The position numbers and the translations under genes are program-made. A stretch of 64,000 nucleotides of DNA, taken from NCBI RefSeq assembly GCF_002028425.1, contig NZ_CP020042.1, positions 7,167,560 to 7,231,559 on the forward strand. The letters are read 5' to 3'. Shown here in pieces: positions 33,787-42,774 of this stretch. The stretch comes from Streptomyces katrae (lineage in GTDB: Bacteria; Actinomycetota; Actinomycetes; Streptomycetales; Streptomycetaceae). The notes under the pieces were generated by a model. That model saw nothing but the letters and a program-made list of their open reading frames with translations. It searched no databases and was not told the origin of the DNA. Each line of letters starts with the position of its first letter. Positions within the stretch are counted from its first letter, which is position 1.

Positions 33787-36422
33787 GGCTGTTTCCTTTC
33801 CTTCGAGGGTGTGTCGTGCGGGGTCACGGCCCCCCGGTGGGGGACCGGCTCTGGGGCCGCCGCGGTGCGCGGCGGCGGGAGGAAGGGCAGGTGCGCGCGG
33901 CCGCCGGTCGCGGCGCTGCCGAGGGCGAGGAGGGCGCCGGCGGTCCCGGTGGACAGGTCCATGGACAGGCGCATCATCTGCTCGCCGGGGAAGGCGAGGT
34001 GGCCCCGGTACGGCAGCGCGTGGCGGGCCAGGGCCTCGATCTGCCGGGCGATGTCCCCGGCGCGGGTGCCGGGCCCGGGGGTCGTGGTCCGGGACAGGTG
34101 CAGGATCATTCCGGCGGCGCCGCGGAAGAGGCCGGGCTGGGCGTAGAAGGTCGCCTGGGCCGCCCGGACGATCTGGGCCCGGGCCTCCTCGAACCGCTCG
34201 TCGCGGGCGTGGCGCGCATGGTCGTCGAGGACCATGCCGATGCCCACGCTGCCCGCCCCGAGGTACGGCATGGTGCGCCAGCCCTCGTCCACCTGGAGGG
34301 TGCCGAAGGCACTGGTGACGCAGTGGTCGAGGTCGCGGTGGAGGAAGCGGCCGGCCCGCAGGAGCAGTTCGGGGTCACCGGTGCGTTCGTACAGGCGCAG
34401 GTGCAGCAGGGCGATCCCGCTGTGGCCGTGGAGGAGGCCCGTCCGGCCCAGCGCGGGGGCCGCGGCGTGGGCGAGGTCGGCGCAGCGCAGGGCCGCCTCG
34501 TGCAGGGAGCTCTCGCCCGTGGACGTGCCGAGGGAGTCCAGGGCGAGGCCGATGCCGGCGAGGCCGCCGTTCAGGTCGGGGCCCGCGGACTGCCAGGGCT
34601 CGTCCAGGAGGCGTTCCGCGAGGGCGAGCGCACGGTCGTGGTGGCCGAGCCGGTGGTGGGTCCAGGCCAGTCCGGCGAGGCCGTCGTAGAAGCCGAGCGG
34701 GGTGCCCGACGCCGGTTCCTTGGTACGGGCGAGCAGCCATTCCTCGGCCTCGGGCCAGGGCGCGTCACCCGTCTCGGCCAGGGCGTACAGGACGCCGGCG
34801 GCTCCGTGGCCGAAGGCGGTCCCGCCGCCGGCGGTGGCGAACTGGGCCGGGTCGCCGGGGAAGAGGCGGTCCTCACGGTCCGGGGTGGCGGTGGTGTGCA
34901 GGGCCGCGGTCAGGGAGGCGCGGGCGGCGGGCCAGTCCTGCGGCGCGGCCGGCAGGTACGGCCGGGCGGCGGCGGGTGCCGTCCCGCCGGGGGCGGTGTC
35001 CTGCGGTCCGGCGAGGATCTCCCGCACGGCCGCGTCGAGGAAGTCCCGGGGCACGGGGAACTGCGCGGCGGCGATGTCCGCCAGGTGGGCGGCCTTGCCC
35101 CGGTCCATGACGAGCAGGCTCGTCAGCGGCAGGAACAGGGCGAGGCGCAGACAGGCCAGGGCGTAGCGGTCGACGGCGAAGCCGCGCCGGTCGGGCGGGG
35201 CGACGAAGGCCGGGTTGGCCACCGTCTGGCGCAGGCCCTCCTCGACGGGGGCGGCGGCCTCGAAGTCCAGCAGGGCGACGGAGGGTTCACCCGTGTCCGG
35301 GTCCTCGGCGACCATGATGTTGAAGAGGTGCAGGTCGTTGAAGACGATGCCGCGGGAGTGGACGGCGTCCACGGCTTCCGTCACCCGCGCGTGGATCTTC
35401 AGGGCCCAGTCGGTGTAGGCGGCGAGCTCGGCGGGGTCGGGGTCGGCCTCGATCAGGGGGTGGCGGCGGGCGAAGTAGGTGTTGAGCGGTTTGCCTTCCA
35501 GGTACTCCAGTGCCAGGAAGTGGTGGTCCCCGACGGTGAAGGTGCCGCGGACGGCGGGGACGCAGTCCAGCCCGTCCAGGCGCTCCAGTGCCCTGCGCTC
35601 CCGGTGCAGCCGGGCCACGGCGTCCGCCCCGTCGGCGGCGAGCCCGGCGAAGGGGCGGGCCTCCTTGAGGACGACCGGCTCGCCGGTGCGGGTGTCGCGG
35701 CCCGCGTAGACCCCGCCGCCGTTGGAGAAGTGCAGGGCCCGCTCCACGGAGTACGGGACGTCCTCCAGGGTGACGGCCGCGCGGCGCTCCAGGTGGGGCC
35801 GTAAGAAGGCGGGCTTTTCCGCCCAGGCGGGCGGCTGGAACACCGGGCCGCGGGCGTCCGGCACCAGGCGTCCGTCGGGCGTCTCGACGGCGGGGACCAG
35901 CTCGCCGCGCTCGTCGTAGCAGTGCCGCAGGGTGAAGCTGCCGTAGCGCAGGTGGACCGGGCCGTCGTTCCAGCGCAGGTCGCTCAGGATGTACGGGCCG
36001 GGTTCGCCGGCCAGCAGGGCGTCCAGGTCCTCGGCGATGCGCCGGCAGGCGTCCGTGCCGGCCGGGTAGACGGTGATGAACTTGCCGCTCGCCGCACGGT
36101 CCGCGTACTTGGCGTTGCGCAGGTGCAGCAGGTAGCGGCTGGGCACGAACTTGAAGGCGATCCGCCGCTCCGTGCAGTAGGCGTGGACCCGGTCGAGGAC
36201 GCGCTCCGCGTTGTCGAGGCCGGCCGATACGTGGATCTTCCAGCCCTGGGAGGGCAGTTCGAGGCCGGCGGGGCGCAGGGCGAGCCAGTCGCCGCTGCGG
36301 TGCGCACCCCACCCCTCGGGTACGGGGGCGACGGCCGCCGGGAAGCTCTCGCCGGCGCGCCGGTACGGTGCGTCGTAGAACCAGCGGTCGGCGTCGCAGA
36401 AGGCCGCGTGCCCGTTGTTCAC
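33783..36422 (-). CDS. ramC: Class III lanthipeptide synthetase (LanKC/RamC)
   Basis: An 879-residue three-domain enzyme that phosphorylates, eliminates and cyclises the SapB precursor. Order: N-terminal lyase-like domain (about 1-220), Ser/Thr-kinase domain (about 225-480: K253 in VVLKEARP, catalytic D363 in FNDLHLFN, DFE at 386-388), and a C-terminal LanC-like cyclase without the usual Cys/His zinc ligands, which is normal for class III. GTG 36422 has GGGAG six bases upstream. Codon 207 is TTA (35802-35804 on the plus strand reads TAA), a second bldA-dependent codon in the locus. First gene of the ramCSAB operon. Confidence 0.95.
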   Translation of the reverse strand: MNNGHAAFCDADRWFYDAPYRRAGESFPAAVAPVPEGWGAHRSGDWLALRPAGLELPSQGWKIHVSAGLDNAERVLDRVHAYCTERRIAFKFVPSRYLLHLRNAKYADRAASGKFITVYPAGTDACRRIAEDLDALLAGEPGPYILSDLRWNDGPVHLRYGSFTLRHCYDERGELVPAVETPDGRLVPDARGPVFQPPAWAEKPAFLRPHLERRAAVTLEDVPYSVERALHFSNGGGVYAGRDTRTGEPVVLKEARPFAGLAADGADAVARLHRERRALERLDGLDCVPAVRGTFTVGDHHFLALEYLEGKPLNTYFARRHPLIEADPDPAELAAYTDWALKIHARVTEAVDAVHSRGIVFNDLHLFNIMVAEDPDTGEPSVALLDFEAAAPVEEGLRQTVANPAFVAPPDRRGFAVDRYALACLRLALFLPLTSLLVMDRGKAAHLADIAAAQFPVPRDFLDAAVREILAGPQDTAPGGTAPAAARPYLPAAPQDWPAARASLTAALHTTATPDREDRLFPGDPAQFATAGGGTAFGHGAAGVLYALAETGDAPWPEAEEWLLARTKEPASGTPLGFYDGLAGLAWTHHRLGHHDRALALAERLLDEPWQSAGPDLNGGLAGIGLALDSLGTSTGESSLHEAALRCADLAHAAAPALGRTGLLHGHSGIALLHLRLYERTGDPELLLRAGRFLHRDLDHCVTSAFGTLQVDEGWRTMPYLGAGSVGIGMVLDDHARHARDERFEEARAQIVRAAQATFYAQPGLFRGAAGMILHLSRTTTPGPGTRAGDIARQIEALARHALPYRGHLAFPGEQMMRLSMDLSTGTAGALLALGSAATGGRAHLPFLPPPRTAAAPEPVPHRGAVTPHDTPSKERKQP

Positions 36423-36788
36423 ACCTGCTCCCTCGGTCCTCGGTCGGTGACGGGAGCAAAGGTGGCACGCCGCGGGGAGCCCGCGACAGTCGTGTTTGTC
36501 ACCAGCCCGGCGTGCGTTGCGCACGGGTCGCCTGGGGCGTGACGGGAGCCGCCGCCACCGGCCGCGGGGCCCGTCACCGCCCCGATCCGGTCAGCCTGGG
36601 CGGCCCGCCGGCCCGGCCCGCCAAGGCCGTCACCGGGCGGAAGTCCGCTCTCCGGTATCCGGACCGGGTGTCCGTAAGCCGATCGTCCATGTGCGGTCGG
36701 CCTGGGTATCTGGAAGGCTCGCTCCTGCTCGGGTGCTGGATGAAAGCTCCGAGGCCGTCAAAGCCTGCGATTCGAAAGGAAATTGATC
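36423..36788. other. Divergent region between ramC and the SSI gene
   Basis: 366 bases without a gene. It must hold the ramC promoter and RamR sites on the left and the inhibitor promoter on the right. I could not pick out a convincing -35/-10 pair or repeats for either. The ribosome-binding site of the inhibitor gene (GAAAGGA) is at its right edge. Confidence 0.5.
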
Positions 36789-37214
36789 ATGCGTCACCGC
36801 CTGGCCGCAGTTTCCGCCGCCGCTCTCCTCTGCCTCGGCGGCACCGCGGGCGTGGCCCGTGCCGAGCCCGCGGGCCCCTCCGGCCCGTCCGCGCTGGTCT
36901 TCACCATCACCCAGGGGAACGACGCCGCCTCGGGCACCGTCCTGCGGGCAGCCGTCCTCAGCTGCGCCTACACCGCCGGCGGCACGCACCCCGCTCCCCG
37001 GGCCGCGTGCGACGCCGTCAACGCCGCCGGCGGCGACTTCGGCCGCCTGCTGACCGCCCCGGCCCCCGGCCGCGCCTGCCCGAAGCGCTACGACCCCCTC
37101 ACCCTCACGGCGGACGGCGTCTGGCACGGCGAACGCCTCGCCTGGAAGCACACCTTTCCCAACGCGTGCATGATGTCCGCGGCCCTCAAGGACGACCCGG
37201 TCTTCGCGTTCTGA
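36789..37214 (+). CDS. Subtilisin-inhibitor-like protein (SSI family)
   Basis: A 141-residue exported protease inhibitor. Signal peptide at 1-26 (cleavage after ARA). Four cysteines (C59, C74, C97, C127) form the two family disulfides. The reactive-site loop is CPKRYDP: P1 is K99 and P1' is R100, where classical SSI has Met-Val, so trypsin-like proteases are the expected targets in addition to or instead of subtilisins. The C-terminus VFAF is typical. ATG 36789 has GAAAGGA eight bases upstream. SSI proteins control extracellular proteases during aerial growth, in keeping with the neighbouring ram locus. Confidence 0.95.
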   Translation: MRHRLAAVSAAALLCLGGTAGVARAEPAGPSGPSALVFTITQGNDAASGTVLRAAVLSCAYTAGGTHPAPRAACDAVNAAGGDFGRLLTAPAPGRACPKRYDPLTLTADGVWHGERLAWKHTFPNACMMSAALKDDPVFAF

Positions 37215-37725
37215 GGACCCCCTGGGAGTGGCCCGGGTGCCCGAGCAGGGCCTTCGCCACCAGGTCGTGGACGAGGTACTCGCCGGGGGCCCGGTTCTCC
37301 TTCAGGCGCGGGAGGTCGCCGGGCCCGAACCAGTCGTAGGCGGTGTGCTTGGACCACTCCAGAGCGGGATGGCCCAGGTCGCCGTCGACCTCCACGAGGA
37401 AGTCGGCCTCGTGCCGCGTGCCGCCCCCGTCGTCACCGGTCCAGGCCGTGACCCCGAACAGGCTCCGTACCCGCCGCAGCCGCCAGCCGGTCTCCTCCTC
37501 GACCTCCCGTGCCAGGGCTTCGAGGAGGGTCTCGCCGGGCTCGACGTGACCGCCGACGATGTCCCAGCTGTCGGGGAAGAGCTTCCGGCCGGGACCGCGC
37601 TTCTGGGCGAAGGCCCGGCCCTCGGAGTCGAGGATGACGGCTCCGACCGTCCAGACCTCGTCATCGGCGGGGACCGGTACCTCGACGCCCCTGTCCACGG
37701 TCACTTCGTGTCGTCCGTCGGCCAT
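37186..37725 (-). CDS. Nudix hydrolase
   Basis: 179 residues with a complete Nudix box, GGHVEPGETLLEALAREVEE plus ETGW (the G-x5-E-x7-REVxEExG pattern), so it should hydrolyse a nucleoside diphosphate linked to another moiety. The C-terminal 10 codons overlap the SSI gene on the other strand by 29 bases. ATG 37725 lies seven bases after a minus-strand -10-like TACAGT, suggesting a leaderless mRNA. Confidence 0.93.
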   Translation of the reverse strand: MADGRHEVTVDRGVEVPVPADDEVWTVGAVILDSEGRAFAQKRGPGRKLFPDSWDIVGGHVEPGETLLEALAREVEEETGWRLRRVRSLFGVTAWTGDDGGGTRHEADFLVEVDGDLGHPALEWSKHTAYDWFGPGDLPRLKENRAPGEYLVHDLVAKALLGHPGHSQGVLRTRRPGRP

Positions 37726-37876
37726 GGCCCCACTGTAGGGACCATCGGATGACCCACGGCCGCCGGGGCCCGTGACACGGGCGGCGGAGCTGTGGGGTGT
37801 GGTTCCCGGGCGGTAGGGTCGGCGGTATGCCGCGCTCCTGGAAGACGCGTGGACCGGGTTCCGTGCGGGTCCTGGC

Positions 37877-38560
37877 GTGAGCACGTTCGTGCTGGTCCAC
37901 GGGGCCGGCGACGTCGGCTGGTACTGGCACCTGGTCGCGGCCGATCTCAGGGCGCGTGGGCACCGCGTGGTGGCCCCGGACCTTCCGGGCGGTGACGACG
38001 CGCTGACGCTCGACGACTACGCCGACGCCGTCGTCCGGGCGGTCGGCGACCGTCGCGAACTCGTCGTCGTGGGCCAGTCGTTCGGTGCGTTCACCGCCCC
38101 GCTGGTCGCCGCCCGGCGCCCGGTCGCCTCGCTGGTCCTGGTCGCCGGGATGGTGCCCGCCCCGGGCGAGTCGGCGGACCGCTGGTGGGTCGAGACCGGC
38201 TACGCCGAGGCCGTGCGGGCCCAGGCGGGCCGGGACGGGGGGCTGACCGGCAGCACGGACCCCTACGTCGGCTTCTACCACGACGTGCCCCGCGGCCTGG
38301 CCGACGAGGCGCTGAGGAGGGAACGGGCCCATCCCTCGCCGGCGGCGACCGCGCAGCCGTGGCCCCTGGAGGCCTGGCCGGATGTGCCGACGCGGTTCGT
38401 GCTGTGCACCGAGGACCGCTTCCTTCCCCCCGGCTTCCTGCGCCGGCTGGTGCGGGAACGCCTGGGAGTGGTCCCGGAGGAGATCGCGGCGGGCCACTGC
38501 GTCGCGCTGAGCCGCCCCGCCGAACTGGCCGCCCTCCTGGCCGGGCCGGGCGGGGGCTGA
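37877..38560 (+). CDS. Alpha/beta-fold hydrolase
   Basis: A 227-residue serine hydrolase: oxyanion-hole segment VLVHGAGDVGWYWH, nucleophile S68 in GQSFG, an acidic residue near CTEDRFLPP and histidine in AGHCVALSRP complete the triad. It resembles salicylate-esterase/hydroxynitrile-lyase-like enzymes. GTG 37877 is the most reasonable start. Substrate unknown. Confidence 0.88.
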   Translation: MSTFVLVHGAGDVGWYWHLVAADLRARGHRVVAPDLPGGDDALTLDDYADAVVRAVGDRRELVVVGQSFGAFTAPLVAARRPVASLVLVAGMVPAPGESADRWWVETGYAEAVRAQAGRDGGLTGSTDPYVGFYHDVPRGLADEALRRERAHPSPAATAQPWPLEAWPDVPTRFVLCTEDRFLPPGFLRRLVRERLGVVPEEIAAGHCVALSRPAELAALLAGPGGG

Positions 38561-38585
38561 GACCGCAGGGGCCCGGGGCAGGGGC

Positions 38586-39020
38586 TCAGTCGAGGCAGAA
38601 CTCGTTGCCCTCGACGTCCTGCATCGTGAGGCACGACTCGTCGAAGCCGTCGGCCCGCAGCAGCTGCACGCGGACCGCGCCCAGTGCGACCAGCCGCGCG
38701 CATTCGGCCTCCAGCGCGGCCACGCGCTCGTCCCCGACCAGTCCCGTGCCGACCCGTACGTCGAGATGGACCCGGTTCTTGACGGCCTTGCCCTCGGGAA
38801 CGCGCTGGAAGAACAGCCGCGGGCCCACGCCCGAGGGGTCGACGCAGGCGAACGCCGAGCCCTGCCGTTCGGCGGGCAGCGAGCGGTCGAACTCGTTCCA
38901 GTCGGCGAAGCCCTTCGGCGGCGGCGGGACGACGTACCCCAGCACCTCGCACCAGAAGCGGGCGACACGCTCCGGGTCGGCGCAGTCGAAGGTCACCTGG
39001 AACTGTTTGATCGAAGTCAC
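38586..39020 (-). CDS. VOC-family protein
   Basis: 144 residues of the vicinal-oxygen-chelate fold: FQVTFDCADPERVARFW at the start, VHLDVRVG for the second metal module and VEGNEFCLD at the end. Probably an enzyme or a drug-sequestering protein. GTG 39020. A palindromic sequence lies just upstream. Confidence 0.87.
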   Translation of the reverse strand: MTSIKQFQVTFDCADPERVARFWCEVLGYVVPPPPKGFADWNEFDRSLPAERQGSAFACVDPSGVGPRLFFQRVPEGKAVKNRVHLDVRVGTGLVGDERVAALEAECARLVALGAVRVQLLRADGFDESCLTMQDVEGNEFCLD

Positions 39021-39038
39021 CGGGCCACGGTAGCAGGG

Positions 39039-39066
39039 GGATCAGATCGTTCAACCGATTTGATCC
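39039..39066. promoter_or_regulatory. Palindrome upstream of the VOC gene
   Basis: GGATCAGATCG and CGATTTGATCC are inverted repeats matching in 10 of 11 positions around a 6-base centre, between the TetR stop and the VOC start on the minus strand. Its AT content and symmetry fit a repressor operator better than a terminator. Confidence 0.5.
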
Positions 39067-39099
39067 GCAGGCCCGTTGAGCGGAGTCAGGCCCCAGGTC

Positions 39100-39816
39100 T
39101 CAGGTGCTGTCCAGGCCGTCGACCAGGCGGTCGAGGAACCGGGCGAAGGTCTCGTCCGGGGTGGCGGGGGCCCCGGCGGAGGCGAGGGCTTCGGCGAGCT
39201 CCGGGTGGTGGCCGTCGGCGGCGACGGCGGCCAGGTAACGGGCCTCGGCCTCGGCCCGGCCCGGGGGCTCCGCGGCCCGCGCCTGCGCGATCTCGTAGCC
39301 GACGTGTCCGGCCACGAAGCCCGTGAGCTGGGCGAAGACCTCCATCCTCGCGGCGCCGGCCAGTCCGCTCGGCCGCAGGACGGCGAGCACGTGCTCCAGG
39401 AAGGCCAGGGTGTTCGGGCCCGGGGAGCGCCTGGTGGCCAGGGCCGCCGGCAGCCAGGGGTGGCGCAGCATGTGGGCGCGCTGGAGGCGGGCGACGGCCT
39501 TCAGGCCGGCGCGCCAGTCGCCGGCCGGCGCGTCCGTGACCGTCAGCTCGGCGCTGACGTGATCGACCATCAGCTCCACCAGCGTCTCCTTGTCGGGGGC
39601 GTAGCTGTAGAGCGACATCACGCCGGCGCCGACCTCGGAGGCCACCCGCCGCATGGTGACGGCCTCCAGCCCTTCGGCGTCCGCCACCGCTACGGCCGCG
39701 ACCGTGATCGCCTCCCGGGTGAAGGAGGGCCGGCGGCCCCTGCGGGGCTCGGCCGGGCGCAGCCAGAGCCGTTCCGGGTCGACGCCGGCGCCGCCGGACT
39801 TTCCCTCGCCGGGCAT
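39100..39816 (-). CDS. TetR-family repressor, divergent from a CocE-type hydrolase
   Basis: 238 residues: an N-terminal extension, then the TetR DNA-binding domain (FTREAITVAAVAVADAEG; MRRVASEVGAGVMSLYSYA) and a C-terminal domain of the TetR_C actinobacterial type. ATG 39816 has GGGAG upstream. It is divergent from the CocE/NonD hydrolase, with a 31-bp palindrome in between, so it likely represses both. Confidence 0.92.
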   Translation of the reverse strand: MPGEGKSGGAGVDPERLWLRPAEPRRGRRPSFTREAITVAAVAVADAEGLEAVTMRRVASEVGAGVMSLYSYAPDKETLVELMVDHVSAELTVTDAPAGDWRAGLKAVARLQRAHMLRHPWLPAALATRRSPGPNTLAFLEHVLAVLRPSGLAGAARMEVFAQLTGFVAGHVGYEIAQARAAEPPGRAEAEARYLAAVAADGHHPELAEALASAGAPATPDETFARFLDRLVDGLDST

Positions 39817-39875
39817 GGTTTCGCACTCCCTGTCGGTGGTCTTCGGGGCGGATGTCGCCAGGTCATCCAAGCATG

Positions 39876-39906
39876 ATCTATTCTCGTACATCGTACGGGA
39901 ATAGAT
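39876..39906. promoter_or_regulatory. 31-bp palindromic operator
   Basis: ATCTATTC-t-CGTAC-atc-GTACG-g-GAATAGAT: outer arms of 8 and inner arms of 5 are perfect inverted repeats. It ends just before the ribosome-binding site of the CocE gene, so a bound repressor would block transcription of that gene and probably the TetR gene. Confidence 0.8.
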
Positions 39907-39917
39907 GGAGGAGAGAC

Positions 39918-41624
39918 ATGCCAGCACGCACCCCCCGCGCCGGATCCGCCCCCGCAGCCGCCACCGGACCCGCCTGGACCCCGCCGGCCGGAAAGCCGCC
40001 CCTGTCCTCCCGCCTGATGCGGGCCACCTGGCGGGGACTGCCGGCCGCACGGCACGCGGCCGGCTGGGAACCGGGACTGGAGGTCCCCGCCGCCGACGGC
40101 ACCCCCCTGATCACCGACCACTACTTCCCCCGGGGAGAGGGCGACTTCCCCACCCTCCTGGTCCGCTCGCCCTACGGCCGGGGCATCCCCTGGTCCCCCA
40201 TGTACGGGCTGCTCTTCGCCGAACAGGGCTTCCACGTGGTCGTGCAGAGCTGCCGCGGAACCGGCGGCTCGGGCGGTACGTTCCACCTCTGGCGCAACGA
40301 GGCGGCCGACGGCCTGGCCACCCTCTCCTGGCTGCGGGAACAGCCCTGGTTCGACGGAAGGCTCGGGACCGTCGGCCCCAGCTACCTCGGCTACGTGCAG
40401 TGGGCCCTCGCCCTCGACCCGCCGCCCGAACTGAAGGCCATGGTCGTGCAGGTGGGCCTCCACGACCCCCACGCCCTCTTCCACACGGACGGCGCGCTGC
40501 ACCTGGAGAACGCCCTCGTCGTCGGCCTCGGCATGACCTACCAGCACCGGGGCGCCCTGCCCTTCCTCAAGGCCACCCTGCGCCTGCAGCGCCGTCTGCG
40601 CGAGGCCACCACGGCGCAGCCCCTGCGCGGAGGGCACGTCCGCGCCCTCGGAGGTGAAGTCCCCTGGCTGGACGAGGTGATGGCGCACCCGGACGCCGAC
40701 GACCCCTACTGGCGGGGCGCCTCGCTCGCCGGGGCGGCGGACCGGCTGCGGGTGCCCACCGCCCTGATCACCGGATGGCACGACGCACTCGCCGGACAGA
40801 CCCTCGACCAGTACGCCCGGCTGCGGCGCGCCGGATGCGAGACCAGCCTGCTCGTCGGCCCCTGGACCCACACCTCCGCCTTCCAGCGGGGATGGCCCGA
40901 GGTGTTCGGCGAAAGCCTCGCCTGGCTGCGCGCCCACCTCTGCGAGGACTCCTCCGCTCTGCGCCCCGCGCCCGTGCGCGTCCACACCGGCGGCGAAGAC
41001 CCCTGGCGGGACCTGGCGGCCTGGCCGCCGCCCGGGACCGACGACACCTGGTACGCCGCCCCGGGCGGACACCTCATCGAACGGGCCCCCACGGACTCCG
41101 CGCCGCTGGCCACCTTCCGCTACGACCCGGCCGACCCCACCCCCTCCCTCGGCGGTCCCCTGCTCTCCCGCACCGCCGGTCCGCGCGACAACACCGCCCT
41201 GGAGGTCCGCGACGACGTCCTGACCTTCACCGGTCCGCCCCTGGCCGAGCCGCTGGACGTCATGGGAGCGGTCCGGGCACGGCTGACGGTCTCCACCGAC
41301 ACCGGGCACGCCGACGTCTTCACCCGCCTGTGCGACGTGGACCCCCAGGGGCGCTCCGTCAACGTCTGCGACGGACTGGGCCGGGTCAGCGCGGAGGCGG
41401 GGGAGGCGGCACGGATCTCCGTTCCGATGGGCTCCACCGCCCACCGCTTCGCCGCCGGCCACCGCATACGCTGGCAGATCAGCGCGGGAGCCCACCCCCG
41501 CTACGCCCGCAGCCCCGGCACCGGCGCGCCCCCGGTGGACGCGACGGCCTTCACCCCGGTGCGCGTCACGCTCCACACGGACTCGGCCCTGACCACCCCG
41601 CGGCCGGTGTCCCCCCAGGGGTGA
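39918..41624 (+). CDS. CocE/NonD-family hydrolase (X-Pro dipeptidyl-peptidase-like)
   Basis: 568 residues: a long N-terminal segment, an alpha/beta hydrolase domain with nucleophile motif GPSYLGY, acid in GWHDALAGQ and histidine in VGPWTHTS, and the C-terminal jelly-roll typical of the family (RISVPMGSTAHRFAAGHRI). The enzymes cleave esters or amides such as cocaine or acyl-proline peptides. ATG 39918 follows GGAGGAGA. Controlled by the divergent TetR. Confidence 0.92.
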   Translation: MPARTPRAGSAPAAATGPAWTPPAGKPPLSSRLMRATWRGLPAARHAAGWEPGLEVPAADGTPLITDHYFPRGEGDFPTLLVRSPYGRGIPWSPMYGLLFAEQGFHVVVQSCRGTGGSGGTFHLWRNEAADGLATLSWLREQPWFDGRLGTVGPSYLGYVQWALALDPPPELKAMVVQVGLHDPHALFHTDGALHLENALVVGLGMTYQHRGALPFLKATLRLQRRLREATTAQPLRGGHVRALGGEVPWLDEVMAHPDADDPYWRGASLAGAADRLRVPTALITGWHDALAGQTLDQYARLRRAGCETSLLVGPWTHTSAFQRGWPEVFGESLAWLRAHLCEDSSALRPAPVRVHTGGEDPWRDLAAWPPPGTDDTWYAAPGGHLIERAPTDSAPLATFRYDPADPTPSLGGPLLSRTAGPRDNTALEVRDDVLTFTGPPLAEPLDVMGAVRARLTVSTDTGHADVFTRLCDVDPQGRSVNVCDGLGRVSAEAGEAARISVPMGSTAHRFAAGHRIRWQISAGAHPRYARSPGTGAPPVDATAFTPVRVTLHTDSALTTPRPVSPQG

Positions 41625-41679
41625 AACCGTCGATACGATGCGTGCCATCGGTCGGGCGGGGCGGGACGGGGGGCAGGGT

Positions 41680-42675
41680 ATGAGCGGATACCACGGCGGC
41701 GGATACGGGGTCCCCGGCGGCGGTCCGCCACCGGCCGGAGGGCCCGCCCAGGGCCCGCAGGGGTACCCGCCCCCGCCGTACCCGCCGCAGGGGAACCCGT
41801 ACGCGCAGCCGGTCCCGCCGCAGGGAAACCCGTACGCGCAGCCGGTCCCGCCGCAGGCGGCCCCCCACCCCCCGTACCCCGCGCACCTGCTGCCGCCCCC
41901 GCCGGCCGTGCCGCCGCACGTCGAACCCTCGCGCGGCAGGAAGATCCTGCGCGGGATCCGCAACCCCTTCTACGCCGCGCAGCGGACCTTCCGTCCCTCC
42001 CGGGCCGGGATCGTCCACGACCCCCAGGTCCGTACGCTCCAGCTGTGGCGGACCGCGCTGGGCCTGGTCGCCTGGGTGGGGCTCACGCTCACCTACAAGG
42101 CCGTCGTGAGCGCCGCCGACGTCAAGGCCGCGGCGGACGACCGCCTCGACCAGAGCTGGTCCAGCGTCCTGGTCCTCGTCTGCACCTTCCCGCTGGTCGT
42201 CGGCGCCTTCGTGGCCGCCGCGCGGGGCGCGCAGCGCGGGGTCTACCTGCGCCGGGCCCTGCGCCCGCTCGGCTCGGTCCTGGCCCTCATGGCGTCGATG
42301 GCCACCTTCCCCGTGGCGATGGCGCCGGAACTTGCCGGACTGCGCGAGACCGTAGGGCTGCCCGGGAAGATCGTCATGGGTGTGCTCTGCCTCTGGTCGG
42401 TCGGTTTCGCGCTGTACGGCATCGGCCTCTCGCTCGTCCACGTCTTCCGCACCGCCGACATCCACGAGGTGCTGCCACCGGTCCTCGCCGGCGTCCTGGT
42501 GTGGGAGATGGCGCTGGTGGACGTGGTCACGGGCGCCTATCCCCAGGTCCCGGCGGCCGTCCGAACGGTGTTCATCCTGGGCGCCCCCGTCACCGTCACG
42601 GCGTTGTCCTGGTGGGAGCTGCGCCGCCTGGGCCGCCACCACGGGCTGACGGTCCGCGGAGCGCTCGGCCGCTGA
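41680..42675 (+). CDS. Multi-pass membrane protein with proline/glutamine-rich head
   Basis: 331 residues. The first 90 are rich in Pro, Gly, Gln and Tyr, and contain a perfect peptide repeat (PPQGNPYAQPV twice), encoded by a near-perfect 33-bp direct repeat. The rest has about six membrane segments. ATG 41680 has GGGGGG seven bases upstream; the frame is also open to an earlier ATG at 41638. Function unknown; such heads often act as flexible interaction arms in actinobacterial membrane proteins. Confidence 0.75.
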   Translation: MSGYHGGGYGVPGGGPPPAGGPAQGPQGYPPPPYPPQGNPYAQPVPPQGNPYAQPVPPQAAPHPPYPAHLLPPPPAVPPHVEPSRGRKILRGIRNPFYAAQRTFRPSRAGIVHDPQVRTLQLWRTALGLVAWVGLTLTYKAVVSAADVKAAADDRLDQSWSSVLVLVCTFPLVVGAFVAAARGAQRGVYLRRALRPLGSVLALMASMATFPVAMAPELAGLRETVGLPGKIVMGVLCLWSVGFALYGIGLSLVHVFRTADIHEVLPPVLAGVLVWEMALVDVVTGAYPQVPAAVRTVFILGAPVTVTALSWWELRRLGRHHGLTVRGALGR

Positions 42676-42740
42676 CGTCAGGCCGCTGACGTCCCGCCGG
42701 GTCAGAGCCGGGCCGGGGCAGGATCGGCCGGGAAGGCGTG

Positions 42741-42770
42741 TGTGCCGGGGCCCGGCCGGGCCCCGGCACA
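42741..42770. terminator. Bidirectional terminator hairpin
   Basis: TGTGCCGGGGCCC and GGGCCCCGGCACA form a perfect 13-bp stem with a 4-base loop between two convergent genes. Confidence 0.8.
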
Positions 42771-42774
42771 GGAG

